From Desulfovibrio sp. DV (lineage in GTDB: Bacteria; Desulfobacterota; Desulfovibrionia; Desulfovibrionales; Desulfovibrionaceae): DNA of 64,000 bases. Below the pieces are notes generated by a model. That model had not been told where the DNA came from. It saw nothing but the letters and a program-made list of their open reading frames with translations, and did not search any database. Of this stretch, positions 50,732-59,876 are shown one piece after another. A program made the position numbers and the translations under genes. The stretch spans positions 1-64,000 of the forward strand of contig NZ_MLBG01000010.1 of NCBI RefSeq assembly GCF_001936595.1, in the 5' to 3' direction. Every line of letters begins with the position of its first letter. Within the stretch, counting starts at the first letter, position 1.

Positions 50732-52882
50732 TTAGGCGATTTTGACTTCCGAAGCGATCCACGTGGACATGCCGGAGCCCGGCTCCTCGGCCACGGCCAT
50801 GAGGGAGAGGTAGTTGGCTCCCTTGCCCTGGCTGAAGTAGTCAAAGGCTGTGTGGCCAAAGCCCAGGGGGGCCGAGACCATGCCGGTCATGACGCTTTCG
50901 AAGATGTGGACCTTGGCCTGGCAGTCGACGCCGGCAGCGGAGAGCTTGACCATCTGGCCTTTTTTGAGGCCGAGGGTTTTGGCTGTTTCGCTGTTGAGGC
51001 GCACCAGGGTGGTCTCGCCGAGCAACTCGGTATCAGGCACGGTGGTCAGATCCTGGCAGGGAATACCCGTGGCCGGGGTGCCGGTGCGCAACTGGGCGTA
51101 GGGAGCCAGGGTGGCGCCTGCCGCAGGCTTGCCGGCCTTGACGGCCTTGGCCACCACTTCGGAGGCAAACCCCATGCCGGTCTGGGCCACCTGTCCGACC
51201 ATGGTCCAGGCGTACCCGGCTTCCAGGGCCTTCCAGAGATCGCCGCCGACCAGGGCCGGGGCGGGCTTGCCGGCAGCCACCTGCCAGGGCATGACATCCT
51301 TGGCCACAAAACCGCCGCTGGCCTTGGACAGGCTGGCGACTTTTTCCTTGAGCACCTGCTGGAAATTATCGAACTTGAGATCGATACTCAGCTTGCGGGC
51401 CAGGGCCAACAGGACGTCGGCCGAGGTCTTGGTGTCGTAGATGGGCTTCTGGATGGGCCGCACCAGGCTGTAGAGGCAAAAGCCGGAACCGTAGGGCGTG
51501 ACCACGTCGTCATAGCGCTCAAGGGGCAGCGAGTTGGGCAGCACCAGATCGCAAAGGGCCGCGGTCTCGTCCATGAAGGAGGAGAAGCTGACCTTAAACG
51601 GAATCTTTTCCAGGGCTTTGGCCATGGTCGCCGCTTCGGGCAGGCCGTAGGCCGGGTTGGCATCGTAGACAAGCAGGGCCTTGGGAGCCGGGGTCTTGCC
51701 GGACTCGACGCCCTTGAGGAAGGCCGGCAGGTCGCCGTCGAGCATGGCCGCACGGGACAGCGCGCCCGGAACCACCGAAGCCAGTTCCGGCAGCATGAAG
51801 ACGCCGCCGGGCTTGTTGACGCGGCCAAGGAGCATATTGAGCGACATGCCGGCGATAACCGGCGCAGCGCCCATGCCCTGGCCAAACGGGGAACCGGTGA
51901 CCACCAGGGAGGCCTTGGAGGCCATCAGGGTCTTGGCAATGCCGGCCAGGACGTCGCCGCCGATGCCAGTGGCGCGCTTGACGTCTTCGGGACCGTAGCC
52001 GCCGTTGACCACAGCCTTGAAGGTGTCAAAGCCCGGGGCGGTGCTGGTTGCACCGGCCTTGAGCAGATGCCAGGCGATGCCCAGGGCCACCACGCCGAGG
52101 TCGGCGGCGGAGGCGGGAATCCACTGGTCGCACACGGCCGCGGTATTGTTGCGGGTGGGTCCGACGTAGATGTAATTGGAAGCGGGCTTGGTCCCGGCGG
52201 GACGGGTCGCGCCGAAGGCCTTGCGATTTCTGGTGGACGTGCCCCAGGTCTCGAAGATGTCGGCCCCGAGCACGAGCACGGTGTCGGCATTTTCGAAGTC
52301 GTAGCCGGCCTGGCCCTGGGCACCCATCAGTTTGAGCGCCTTGGCGGCCGAAGTGGCTTCGCCGGGCATCATGAAGGTACCGGCGCTGCCGAGCTTGCCG
52401 ACGAGGGCGGTGAGCACCTCGTTGACGGTGCCGGTGGCATCGCCGGAGATGCTGGCTACCGAGCCTTTGGCCGCACCGAGCTTTTCAGCCATCTCGATAA
52501 GCGCCTGCTCCCAGGTGATGGGGGCAAAGGTCTTGCCGTTGCGCTTCATCGGCGATTTGATGCGGGCCGGGCTGTAGAGCATGTAGACTTCGGACCGGGC
52601 CAGGGCGGACACGCCGCCGCGGGACAACGGATGGTCCGGATTGCCGCCGGCGCTCACGGGATTGCCGGCCACGCGCATGATCTTAAGGCCCTCACCGGCC
52701 GGGCACAACTTGCTGGTCGTGGTCACATAGTCGATCTGGCCCTTGGGCACCTTGGGAATCCAAGGCCAGTTCTGCGTCCAGATGGAAGCGTCATCAATTA
52801 ATTTCCACGGAACGGGGGTGAACATGATGCCCACGGTGCCACCCGCCACAAGCCCGAGGAAAGCTCTGCGATCAAGTCCCAT
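50732..52882 (-). CDS. qrcB: Qrc complex molybdopterin-family subunit QrcB
   Basis: The product is 716 residues of the molybdopterin oxidoreductase superfamily. A Tat signal begins GLDRRAFLGLVAGGTVG (RRAFL core). In the known complex this subunit carries no molybdenum cofactor and serves as a structural part. Family stretches include GSVASISGDATGTVNEVLTA and LVLPNSLPLERYDDVVTPYG. ATG at 52882 was chosen for GGGGGGAG upstream over an earlier ATG inside qrcA. It starts 10 bp after the qrcA stop. Confidence 0.93.
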   Translation of the reverse strand: MGLDRRAFLGLVAGGTVGIMFTPVPWKLIDDASIWTQNWPWIPKVPKGQIDYVTTTSKLCPAGEGLKIMRVAGNPVSAGGNPDHPLSRGGVSALARSEVYMLYSPARIKSPMKRNGKTFAPITWEQALIEMAEKLGAAKGSVASISGDATGTVNEVLTALVGKLGSAGTFMMPGEATSAAKALKLMGAQGQAGYDFENADTVLVLGADIFETWGTSTRNRKAFGATRPAGTKPASNYIYVGPTRNNTAAVCDQWIPASAADLGVVALGIAWHLLKAGATSTAPGFDTFKAVVNGGYGPEDVKRATGIGGDVLAGIAKTLMASKASLVVTGSPFGQGMGAAPVIAGMSLNMLLGRVNKPGGVFMLPELASVVPGALSRAAMLDGDLPAFLKGVESGKTPAPKALLVYDANPAYGLPEAATMAKALEKIPFKVSFSSFMDETAALCDLVLPNSLPLERYDDVVTPYGSGFCLYSLVRPIQKPIYDTKTSADVLLALARKLSIDLKFDNFQQVLKEKVASLSKASGGFVAKDVMPWQVAAGKPAPALVGGDLWKALEAGYAWTMVGQVAQTGMGFASEVVAKAVKAGKPAAGATLAPYAQLRTGTPATGIPCQDLTTVPDTELLGETTLVRLNSETAKTLGLKKGQMVKLSAAGVDCQAKVHIFESVMTGMVSAPLGFGHTAFDYFSQGKGANYLSLMAVAEEPGSGMSTWIASEVKIA

Positions 52883-52892
52883 TTCTCCCCCC

Positions 52893-53462
52893 TTATTTAT
52901 GACAGACGTAGCAGGCGTTGCTGGTGCCCATAGAGGCATGGCAGCGTTCGCACTCCCACATCTTCATCGTGTCTTTGCTGTAGCCGCTCAAACGGTTCTC
53001 ATAGTACGCCGGCGGATTGTCCATCTTGGCCACATCGAGATGGCACTTGGTGCACTCGAAACCACGGTGGGCGGCGTGCGAGAAAAACACATTGTCGGGC
53101 TGGTACTGGTACACGAGCCAGGGGACCTGAACGCCAGTCTTGACATAATCCTTGATGAACTTGTCGATTTCCTTGCCATTGGCCGAGGTATCGCCGGTTT
53201 CTTCGCCATGGCATTCGGCACAGGACTCGGTCGAGGGCAGGCCGGCGAATCGGCCGTCCGGACCCAGATGGTGGCATTGCTCACAGTCAATGCCAAGCTG
53301 TGTGTGGACAGTGTGACTGAAACGAATGGGTTGTGTCTTTTCGCTGTAGAGCATCTTCGGAAAGATGACCCATCCCACCACGAGGGCGCCGACGAAGCCG
53401 ATCAGGGTGCAAAGCACCAAGCCGCCCACGCCGCCGGCCGAATTCGATCTCTTCTCCTCCAT
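52893..53462 (-). CDS. qrcA: Qrc complex multihaem cytochrome c QrcA
   Basis: The product is about 189 residues with an N-terminal membrane anchor (GGLVLCTLIGFVGALVVGWV). Five CXXCH haem motifs are visible: CEQCH, CAECH, CTKCH, CERCH and CYVCH. It takes electrons from periplasmic tetrahaem cytochrome c3 fed by hydrogenase and formate dehydrogenase. The family is described as hexahaem; I see no sixth canonical motif here. ATG at 53462 has AGGGGAAG upstream. It is first in the operon. Confidence 0.92.
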   Translation of the reverse strand: MEEKRSNSAGGVGGLVLCTLIGFVGALVVGWVIFPKMLYSEKTQPIRFSHTVHTQLGIDCEQCHHLGPDGRFAGLPSTESCAECHGEETGDTSANGKEIDKFIKDYVKTGVQVPWLVYQYQPDNVFFSHAAHRGFECTKCHLDVAKMDNPPAYYENRLSGYSKDTMKMWECERCHASMGTSNACYVCHK

Positions 53463-53670
53463 ACTTCCCCTGCCCATGCCGTTGCTGGTTGTCCACCGCG
53501 CGCAATGGCACACGGCGGCCGCTTTTCCCTGTGGAAAAGACGGATAATATAAAGACGTGTCTCCACGTCGCGAGTCCTTCCGGGGGTTTGTCCCCTCACC
53601 CCGGCGCAGATTGTCGCACCGCGCTTTTTATCCAAGCTGCAACTGTCGTGTCAAGGTCTTATGAAAATTT

Positions 53671-55131
53671 TCACGAATCCCCGACACCTGGCTGACTCTT
53701 TCCCGGCACCTTGCCCTCGCGTCCGTAGATGTCGTCGAAACGCACGATATCGTCTTCTTCAAGATACGGTCCGGACTGGATTTCTATGATTTCAACCGGC
53801 ACTTTTCCGGGGTTGGACAACCGGTGCAGGCTGGTCTTCGGGATGTCCACGGACTGGTTGTCGGAAAGAAGAATTTCTTTTTCGCCGACCTGGACCAGGG
53901 CCGTGCCGGACACGACAACCCAGTGTTCGGCCCGATGGTGGTGCATCTGCAGCGACAGGCGCGCCCCGGGCAGCACCACGATCCGTTTGATTTTAAACCC
54001 CGGCCCGTCCTCAAGCACGGTATAACTGCCCCAGGGACGGCGCACCGTCACGTGGGCTTCCACCAGCTTGCTGCCCTGGGACTTGAGCGCCCCCACCACG
54101 TCCTTGACCCGCTGGGCTTCGGACACCGGGCACACCAGGGTGGCGTCGCGGGTCTGGATGACGATGAGGTCTTTGACCCCGGCCGCGGCCAGGGTGCTCC
54201 CTTGTGAAAAAAAGAGCGAATTCGAGCAATCCAGGGCCAGCACGTCGCCCTTGATCACGCAGCCGTTGGCGTCACGCTTGCCCAGGCGGTATAGGGCCTC
54301 CCAGCTGCCCAGGTCGTCCCAGTCAAAGCCCGCCTCGACCATGGCGATGCGGTCGAGCTTTTCCACCACGCCGTAGTCCACGGAAACATCCGGGATGCCG
54401 GCATAGCCCGCAGCCAGGGGCCGTTCGCCCCGCGCCTGCCACCAATCGTACAGGGCCGGGGCATGGGCGGCCACCGCCTCGAGAAACATATCGGCCCGAA
54501 ACACGAACATGCCGCTGTTCCAGAAATAGTGCCCGCTGGCCAGGAGCTTCTCGGCCGTTGCCAGATCGGGTTTCTCGGTAAAGCCAAGCACGGCGTAGCT
54601 GCCGGTTCCCAACGCATCGCCCCGATGGATGTAGCCGTAGCCCGTCTCCGGGGCCTGGGGCGGGATGCCGAAGGTGACGAACCAGCCCTGGCGGGCCAGA
54701 TCGGTCGCCTGGTCCATGGCCCGGACCCACGAAGCGGCATCGTCAATGCGGTGGTCGGCCGGGAACACTCCGACCACGGCCTGGGGATCGGTCGCGACAA
54801 TGCGCTCCAGGCCAAGCAAAATGGCCGGCAGGGTGTTTCTGCCCACCGGTTCGGCCAGGACCGCCCCGGCCACGTCGGGAAGCAGGCCGCGCAACTGGGC
54901 GCGCACCTCGAAAACATGTTCCTCGTTGGTCACCACGGCGATCCGGGTCGGGGCAAAGGCCCGGGCCACCCGATGCACCGTGGTCTGCAGCAACGTCTCG
55001 TCGCCGCCAAGGGCCAAGAGTTGTTTGGGCAGCAAGGTCCGCGACAGCGGCCACAGCCGTGTGCCGGAGCCCCCGGCCAGAATGAGGGCGTGGCGGCTGC
55101 TCTCGGCCGCCACGGAATCGGTGCTGGTCAT
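53671..55131 (-). CDS. manC: Mannose-1-phosphate guanylyltransferase / mannose-6-phosphate isomerase
   Basis: The product is 486 residues, bifunctional. The N-terminal part has the nucleotidyltransferase start LILAGGSGTRLWPLSRTLLP and VGVFPADHRI; the C-terminal cupin has SLQMHHHRAEHWVVVSGTAL and IPKTSLHRLSNPG, the type II isomerase metal site. It makes GDP-mannose for surface polysaccharides. It overlaps a 12-bp palindrome (53662-53673) at its stop and follows rfbC on the same strand by 24 bp, suggesting one surface-sugar operon. Confidence 0.95.
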   Translation of the reverse strand: MTSTDSVAAESSRHALILAGGSGTRLWPLSRTLLPKQLLALGGDETLLQTTVHRVARAFAPTRIAVVTNEEHVFEVRAQLRGLLPDVAGAVLAEPVGRNTLPAILLGLERIVATDPQAVVGVFPADHRIDDAASWVRAMDQATDLARQGWFVTFGIPPQAPETGYGYIHRGDALGTGSYAVLGFTEKPDLATAEKLLASGHYFWNSGMFVFRADMFLEAVAAHAPALYDWWQARGERPLAAGYAGIPDVSVDYGVVEKLDRIAMVEAGFDWDDLGSWEALYRLGKRDANGCVIKGDVLALDCSNSLFFSQGSTLAAAGVKDLIVIQTRDATLVCPVSEAQRVKDVVGALKSQGSKLVEAHVTVRRPWGSYTVLEDGPGFKIKRIVVLPGARLSLQMHHHRAEHWVVVSGTALVQVGEKEILLSDNQSVDIPKTSLHRLSNPGKVPVEIIEIQSGPYLEEDDIVRFDDIYGREGKVPGKSQPGVGDS

Positions 55132-55155
55132 GCCGTCTCCTTGTCCCGACTGCGA

Positions 55156-55713
55156 TCAGGGAGCATAGGTGAAGGGAGAACCGACGTCGGCCAGACGGGG
55201 TTGGACAGCATCTTTTTCAGACAGGATGGGGTCCGTTACCGGCCAGGACACGCCGATTTCAGGATCGTTCCAGGCAATGCCGGCATCCTGGGCCGGGGTG
55301 TAGGGTGCATCCACCTTGTACATGAATTCCGCATCTTCCGTCAGGGTGACATAGCCGTGAGCAAAGCCCCGGGGAACCATGAGCCGCAAAAAATTGTCCG
55401 CCGACAACTCAATGCCGTACCACTTCCCGTACGTCGGCGAGCCCACCCGCAAGTCAACCACCGCATCAAAGACAGCGCCCCGCGTTACCCAGACAAGCTT
55501 GGCCTGGGTGGCCGGCGGCAACTGGAAATGCAACCCGCGCAGCACCCCTTTGGGACCGGAACGGGCGTGGTTGTCCTGAACAAAATCATAGTCCAACCCA
55601 GCCCGGGCATAGGCCTCGCGGCTGTACGTCTCCAGAAAAAAACCCCGATGATCGCCGAAAACTCTGGGTTTGACGACGACGAGCCCCGGGATGCCAGTCT
55701 GCGACACCTCCAC
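55156..55713 (-). CDS. rfbC: dTDP-4-dehydrorhamnose 3,5-epimerase
   Basis: The product is 185 residues, RmlC type. FFLETYSREAYARAGLDYDF, then QDNHARSGPKGVLRGLHFQL and DLRVGSPTYGKW supply the active-site His and Asp, and VPRGFAHGYVTLTEDAEFMY the cupin end. It converts dTDP-4-keto-6-deoxyglucose on the way to dTDP-rhamnose. The other rml genes are not in the window. It lies upstream of manC on the same strand. Confidence 0.95.
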   Translation of the reverse strand: MEVSQTGIPGLVVVKPRVFGDHRGFFLETYSREAYARAGLDYDFVQDNHARSGPKGVLRGLHFQLPPATQAKLVWVTRGAVFDAVVDLRVGSPTYGKWYGIELSADNFLRLMVPRGFAHGYVTLTEDAEFMYKVDAPYTPAQDAGIAWNDPEIGVSWPVTDPILSEKDAVQPRLADVGSPFTYAP

Positions 55714-55926
55714 GCGGGACCTCCTTTTCCTTCATTGCTGACTGGTTCGTCCGTGCAGCCGGATGCCGCACTCCCTATCGTATTTCACGCCCTTGGACAA
55801 CAACTGTCATCGCGGCAGGCCTCTGTAGCGTTCACAGTACAGCGGTGTGTCGCTGCCGGCCGGTACTGCGTGACACCACCCGGATGCAATTTGCCACTCA
55901 AGGGCCTACGCCGCCGCCCGGCCCGG

Positions 55927-57357
55927 TCATTCTGTCCGGCGCGGCTGGCGTTTCGTTGTTTTCTTCGCTTTTTTCCGGGCCGGACCGGCCGTTTTTGTCC
56001 CGGCCCCTCCCGGTCGGGACCGCCCGCCGGCGGCCTCGCGGCCGGCAGCGTCGCCGCCGGGCCGGGAGGGTTTGCCGGTCCCCCGGGGCCGGGCCGACGG
56101 AAGCCGTCTGGCCGGCGCGCCGGCATTTTCCTGCCGTGCCGGTTGGGGCTTGGCCGGGGCCGGCGCATCCGGGTCAACCGGCAGCATGACCCGGGGCGCA
56201 CCGCTTTTGCCGTCGAGGGGAGCGTTGGCCGGGATGTCCACGGCCAGGAGGTCGCCGGGAAATGGCGGCCGGCGATCCGGGGCCACCAGCACGGCCAGAC
56301 CGCTCTGGCAACAGCCATAGACGGCGCTGCCCGGGACATCGGCCAGGGCAAAGGCCCCGGAAACGACCCGGACCGCCCGGGATTCCACGCTCGGCCGGCT
56401 CTTTCGGGCCAGCAGGAACGACAGGCTGAGCCGCTCTTTGCCAAGGTTGGCCCGCTCGGAAAAGGTCGTCAGCCACTTGGGCGCGCCCTTGGACGACATG
56501 TTGAAATGGCACCAGGCCCGGGTGCGGCCCCCGACCAGCACGCACTCCTCCCGGTGGGGACAGGGCGCGGAGATGTCCATATCCAGCTCGATAAAGGCCT
56601 CGCGCATCCCAAGCAGGCAGCGCCAGCCAAGCCGGGTTCCGGGTTCGACGACCAAGGCCCGTCCGCCCGGGGCCAGGGCGTCGGTCAACTGGGCCGCCAC
56701 CCGCTCCATGCGCGAATCCAGGGGGTCGCGGCTGGTGCCGGCCAGTTCGTTGGCCACGTTGACCATGGCGATCAGGTCTGCGCCCCCGGTCAGGCCCTGC
56801 CAGTATTCGCCCCGGGTCACCCGGATGTTCCACGGCGCGTCCGGGGCGGTCGGATCGAAGCCGGCCAGTTCGGTAAAAAGCCCAAGCCCCAGGTCCAGGG
56901 CCCGTTTGGAACGGTCCAGGCAGGCAATGCGCAGTTTTTTGCGGCGCAGGTCCGGCCGCGACAGCCACAAGGCCTGGACAAAGGTCAACGGGCCGCTGCC
57001 CAGGTCGCACACCAGGCCGCCGTCCGGGAGGTTGAGGTCGAGTCCGGGCAGCAGGCGCGACAGGCGCATGAGGTTCCAGGGCAGATAGTACCAGGCATAG
57101 GCCGAAAGCGTGCGCGGTTCGCTTAAATATCCAGGCCTTGGGCCGCCTTCGCGTTCGGCCGTCAGGGACATGGACAGCTCGCGCACCAGACGCGGCAACT
57201 CCCGGATCATGGCCGGACGCAGCGGCAGCACCCGGCGCAGCATCTCCGGGTAGGCCGACAGCCGGGCCGAAACCTCCGGGGGGATGGCCGCAAACAGGTG
57301 GCGGGCGGCTCCAATCGGGCCGGAGCGGGGCAATGAATCAGCAGCATCACGGGACAT
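55927..57357 (-). CDS. Rsm22-like methyltransferase
   Basis: The product is about 476 residues. The SAM-binding start GLVCDLGSGPLTFVQALWLS and IACLDRSKRALDLGL fit a Rossmann methyltransferase; MVNVANELAGTS and RALVVEPGTRLGWRCLLGMR, then CPHREECVLV with Cys residues, resemble the Rsm22 family of ribosomal small-subunit proteins. The last 90 residues are Pro/Arg/Lys/Gly-rich and probably bind RNA. ATG at 57357 was chosen; the longer frame overlaps the RACo-like gene. Overlap of 11 bases with that gene suggests one transcript. Confidence 0.75.
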   Translation of the reverse strand: MSRDAADSLPRSGPIGAARHLFAAIPPEVSARLSAYPEMLRRVLPLRPAMIRELPRLVRELSMSLTAEREGGPRPGYLSEPRTLSAYAWYYLPWNLMRLSRLLPGLDLNLPDGGLVCDLGSGPLTFVQALWLSRPDLRRKKLRIACLDRSKRALDLGLGLFTELAGFDPTAPDAPWNIRVTRGEYWQGLTGGADLIAMVNVANELAGTSRDPLDSRMERVAAQLTDALAPGGRALVVEPGTRLGWRCLLGMREAFIELDMDISAPCPHREECVLVGGRTRAWCHFNMSSKGAPKWLTTFSERANLGKERLSLSFLLARKSRPSVESRAVRVVSGAFALADVPGSAVYGCCQSGLAVLVAPDRRPPFPGDLLAVDIPANAPLDGKSGAPRVMLPVDPDAPAPAKPQPARQENAGAPARRLPSARPRGTGKPSRPGGDAAGREAAGGRSRPGGAGTKTAGPARKKAKKTTKRQPRRTE

Positions 57358-58912
57358 AGGAAAAAACCATCCTTTGGATGAAGGCGTAACCGGCATCGTC
57401 GGCAGCGACCAGGGGGACCACGGCGGTCTTGGCGGCCAGGGCTGCGACCTGCTCGCGGCTGGCCGGATCGGTGAGAAAAAGTGCGGCGCCTTCCAGGGAA
57501 AGATTGCCGGCGACATGGGTTCTGCCGGCCAGTCCCGGCGGGAAAAAGCCGAGGGTTTCCAGATCCCCGGGCGAGACGGCCGTGCCGAACGCCCCGGCCA
57601 GATGGACCGAGGCGAGCTGGGCCGTGGTCAGGGCGCCGGCGGCAAGCAGGCTCGAAAAGGCCAGATTGCAGGCGGCCTTGACCTTGAGCAGCTCCTCGAC
57701 GTCGGAGGCCGGCAGCCGGCAGCCGGCCGTCACGAAAGACGGTTCGCCATGCCTGTTGCCGATCCCGGCCGCCAGTCGCCGGCCAAGCGGGGTCGCGGCC
57801 GGGGTTGTAGCGAATCGCCCGTCCACGTCAAGGACCCCCTGCTCCCGCAACCGGGCGGCCAGGGACAGATAGCCCGGTCCGGCAATGCCCTTTGGCACCG
57901 CCGGAGCCGGCCCACCCCCGAAGAAAACCGGGACCAGTCCCCCAGGCGTCAGGTCAAAGGCCACCGCCACACCCGGCCCGGCCATGGCTCCCTGGGACAG
58001 CCCCACGCCTTCCAGGGCCGGCCCAAGCGGGGCGCTGGCGGCCAGGAAACGGTCCGGCCCAAGGGCCAGGACCATTTCGGCATTGGTGCCAAGATCGACG
58101 AGCATGAACGGATAGGCCGGGGCCTGCCGGGTCAGCACGGCCAGTCCGGCGGCAATGTCGGCTCCGACAAAAGGGCCGAAAAATGGCGGCACATAGGCCG
58201 GGGGCAGGCCGCTCCCCAGATCGACGGTCTCGCCGGCCCGCCAGGCCAGGCCATACGGGGCGCGGGCCAGACCGGCCAGGGGTTTGTCGCATAAAATCGA
58301 CAGCATGGCCGGGTTGCCGGCCACACACAGGGCAGAAAGCTGCGGTCCGGCCAGGGCGGCCATACGGAGCAGCTCGTCGATGACCAGCCGGCGCAAATAG
58401 GCCCCGCCGCCCGGCTCCAGGGCAAAGGCCAGCCGGGAAACCACCTCGGTCCCGGCCCCGAGTTGGGGATTGACCCCGCGGCCCTCGGCCGCAACCCTGC
58501 CGTCGGCCAGGGACACCACCCGCCAGGCCAGCCCGGTGGTGCCGCAATCGACAGCCAGCCCCACCGGCCCGGCCACGGAAACAGGGGCGGGGCCAGCCAG
58601 CCGGTCGTAGGCCGGAGCCGGGCCGGTGTCGGCCAGGGCGAGAGCCTCGCCGCCACGGGCCGGATGCAGGCAGGCCAGCCGCCAGCCGTCTGCCAGAGCC
58701 CCCCCGGACAGGCGGCGGCGTTCAGCCGGCAAAGGCAAAGGTGCATCCCGCAGAAACCGGACCTGGCAACGGCCGCAACGGCCAAGGCCGGCGCAAAGCG
58801 GCACACCAACGAAGAAACCTGCCCGGAAAAGCGCCCGGGCCAGGGTGTCGCCCGGAGCGGCCGGCACGCGGCCTTTCCCCCGGGCTGTCGTTGCAGAAAA
58901 AATGATCGCCAT
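57347..58912 (-). CDS. RACo-like ASKHA activator with a [2Fe-2S] domain
   Basis: The product is 521 residues. The N-terminal ferredoxin domain has PLCAGLGRCGRCQVRF and ACLHP, four Cys for a [2Fe-2S] cluster. The rest is an ASKHA ATPase (DUF4445 type): GLAVDCGTTGLAWRVVSLAD, MLVDLGTNAEMVLALGPDRF and SVHLAGAFGTAVSP. RACo proteins use ATP to reduce corrinoid proteins to Co(I). The target here is unknown because no corrinoid methyltransferase is in the window. Confidence 0.85.
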   Translation of the reverse strand: MAIIFSATTARGKGRVPAAPGDTLARALFRAGFFVGVPLCAGLGRCGRCQVRFLRDAPLPLPAERRRLSGGALADGWRLACLHPARGGEALALADTGPAPAYDRLAGPAPVSVAGPVGLAVDCGTTGLAWRVVSLADGRVAAEGRGVNPQLGAGTEVVSRLAFALEPGGGAYLRRLVIDELLRMAALAGPQLSALCVAGNPAMLSILCDKPLAGLARAPYGLAWRAGETVDLGSGLPPAYVPPFFGPFVGADIAAGLAVLTRQAPAYPFMLVDLGTNAEMVLALGPDRFLAASAPLGPALEGVGLSQGAMAGPGVAVAFDLTPGGLVPVFFGGGPAPAVPKGIAGPGYLSLAARLREQGVLDVDGRFATTPAATPLGRRLAAGIGNRHGEPSFVTAGCRLPASDVEELLKVKAACNLAFSSLLAAGALTTAQLASVHLAGAFGTAVSPGDLETLGFFPPGLAGRTHVAGNLSLEGAALFLTDPASREQVAALAAKTAVVPLVAADDAGYAFIQRMVFSYVP

Positions 58913-59003
58913 TTCCGCTGATTGTTCCCCATTTTCGCCCCCCGGACAAGGGTTGGAGCGTTGCCTGGAGGAGATTTCAATTTATTAAATTCTCAAAATA
59001 TCC

Positions 59004-59032
59004 TTGACGGGGATTTTTGAAGCTTTTAAACA
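59004..59032 (+). promoter_or_regulatory. Candidate promoter of the NlpC/P60 gene
   Basis: TTGACG (59004-59009) and TAAACA (59027-59032) lie 17 bp apart in an AT-rich patch, about 145 bp before the TTG start. Confidence 0.5.
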
Positions 59033-59177
59033 AAGCCTACCTTTTGAAGAAATGTATCCGGCGATTGCGACAAGATTCATCGCGCCTGCAAGCGATGAAC
59101 GCCCCCACGGTATCGATTGGATTGGACGGATACGTGGATGCGGCCCCGGCCGGCAACTCCAGCAAGGAGAAAAAGTT

Positions 59178-59876
59178 TTGACCGACGCGCACGCACACGC
59201 CAACGCCCTACGCAAGCTCAAACCGTTCGCCATCATGGCAATCCTGGCCTTCGCCCTGGCCGGGTGTTCTTCAAAACCCAAATCCTACTCCTACCAGTTT
59301 GAAGACTACCAAGGCTTTAACGCCCGCAACAACTTCATTGACGGCAACGTCCCCGAGGCCCGGCTGATCGCCACCGCCGAAAACAATCTCATTTCAGGCA
59401 ATCTTTTCGACCAGGGCCACCCATCGGCCCCCAAGCAGACGGCTGCTTCGCCTGACAAGCTCATCAGCGACAATCTTTTCGAAGTGGCTGCGGTCCAGCG
59501 CAAGGGCGGCGTCTATGACCGCATCCTGCGCACCGCTTCCACCCAGCTCGGCACCCGCTACCGCTCAGGCGGCTGCGATCCCAACACCGGGTTTGACTGC
59601 TCGGGATTTACCACCTGGGTGTTTAACCGCTACGGCGTCAATCTGCCCCGCTCTTCCCGCGAACAGTACCAGGTGGGCAAGGAAGTCGCCAAAAACAGCC
59701 TGCGCAAAGGCGATCTCGTCTTTTTCCGCTCCAAACGGGGCATCAATCACGTCGGTATTTATCTGGAAAACGGCAAGTTCATCCACAGCGCAACCTACGG
59801 CAAGAACGTGACCATCTCACACCTCGAAGAAGATTACTGGAGAACGCATTATGCCGGAGGCCGCCGGGTCTTCTAG
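59178..59876 (+). CDS. NlpC/P60 lipoprotein peptidase
   Basis: The product is about 232 residues from TTG at 59178, with AAGGAG eight bases upstream. A lipoprotein signal ends FAIMAILAFALAGCSSK. The C-terminal NlpC/P60 domain has TGFDCSGFTTWVFNRYGVNL (catalytic Cys) and GINHVGIYLENGKFIHSATY (His). It cuts the stem peptide of peptidoglycan at the outer or inner membrane face. Its end overlaps the next gene (59851). Confidence 0.88.
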   Translation: MTDAHAHANALRKLKPFAIMAILAFALAGCSSKPKSYSYQFEDYQGFNARNNFIDGNVPEARLIATAENNLISGNLFDQGHPSAPKQTAASPDKLISDNLFEVAAVQRKGGVYDRILRTASTQLGTRYRSGGCDPNTGFDCSGFTTWVFNRYGVNLPRSSREQYQVGKEVAKNSLRKGDLVFFRSKRGINHVGIYLENGKFIHSATYGKNVTISHLEEDYWRTHYAGGRRVF

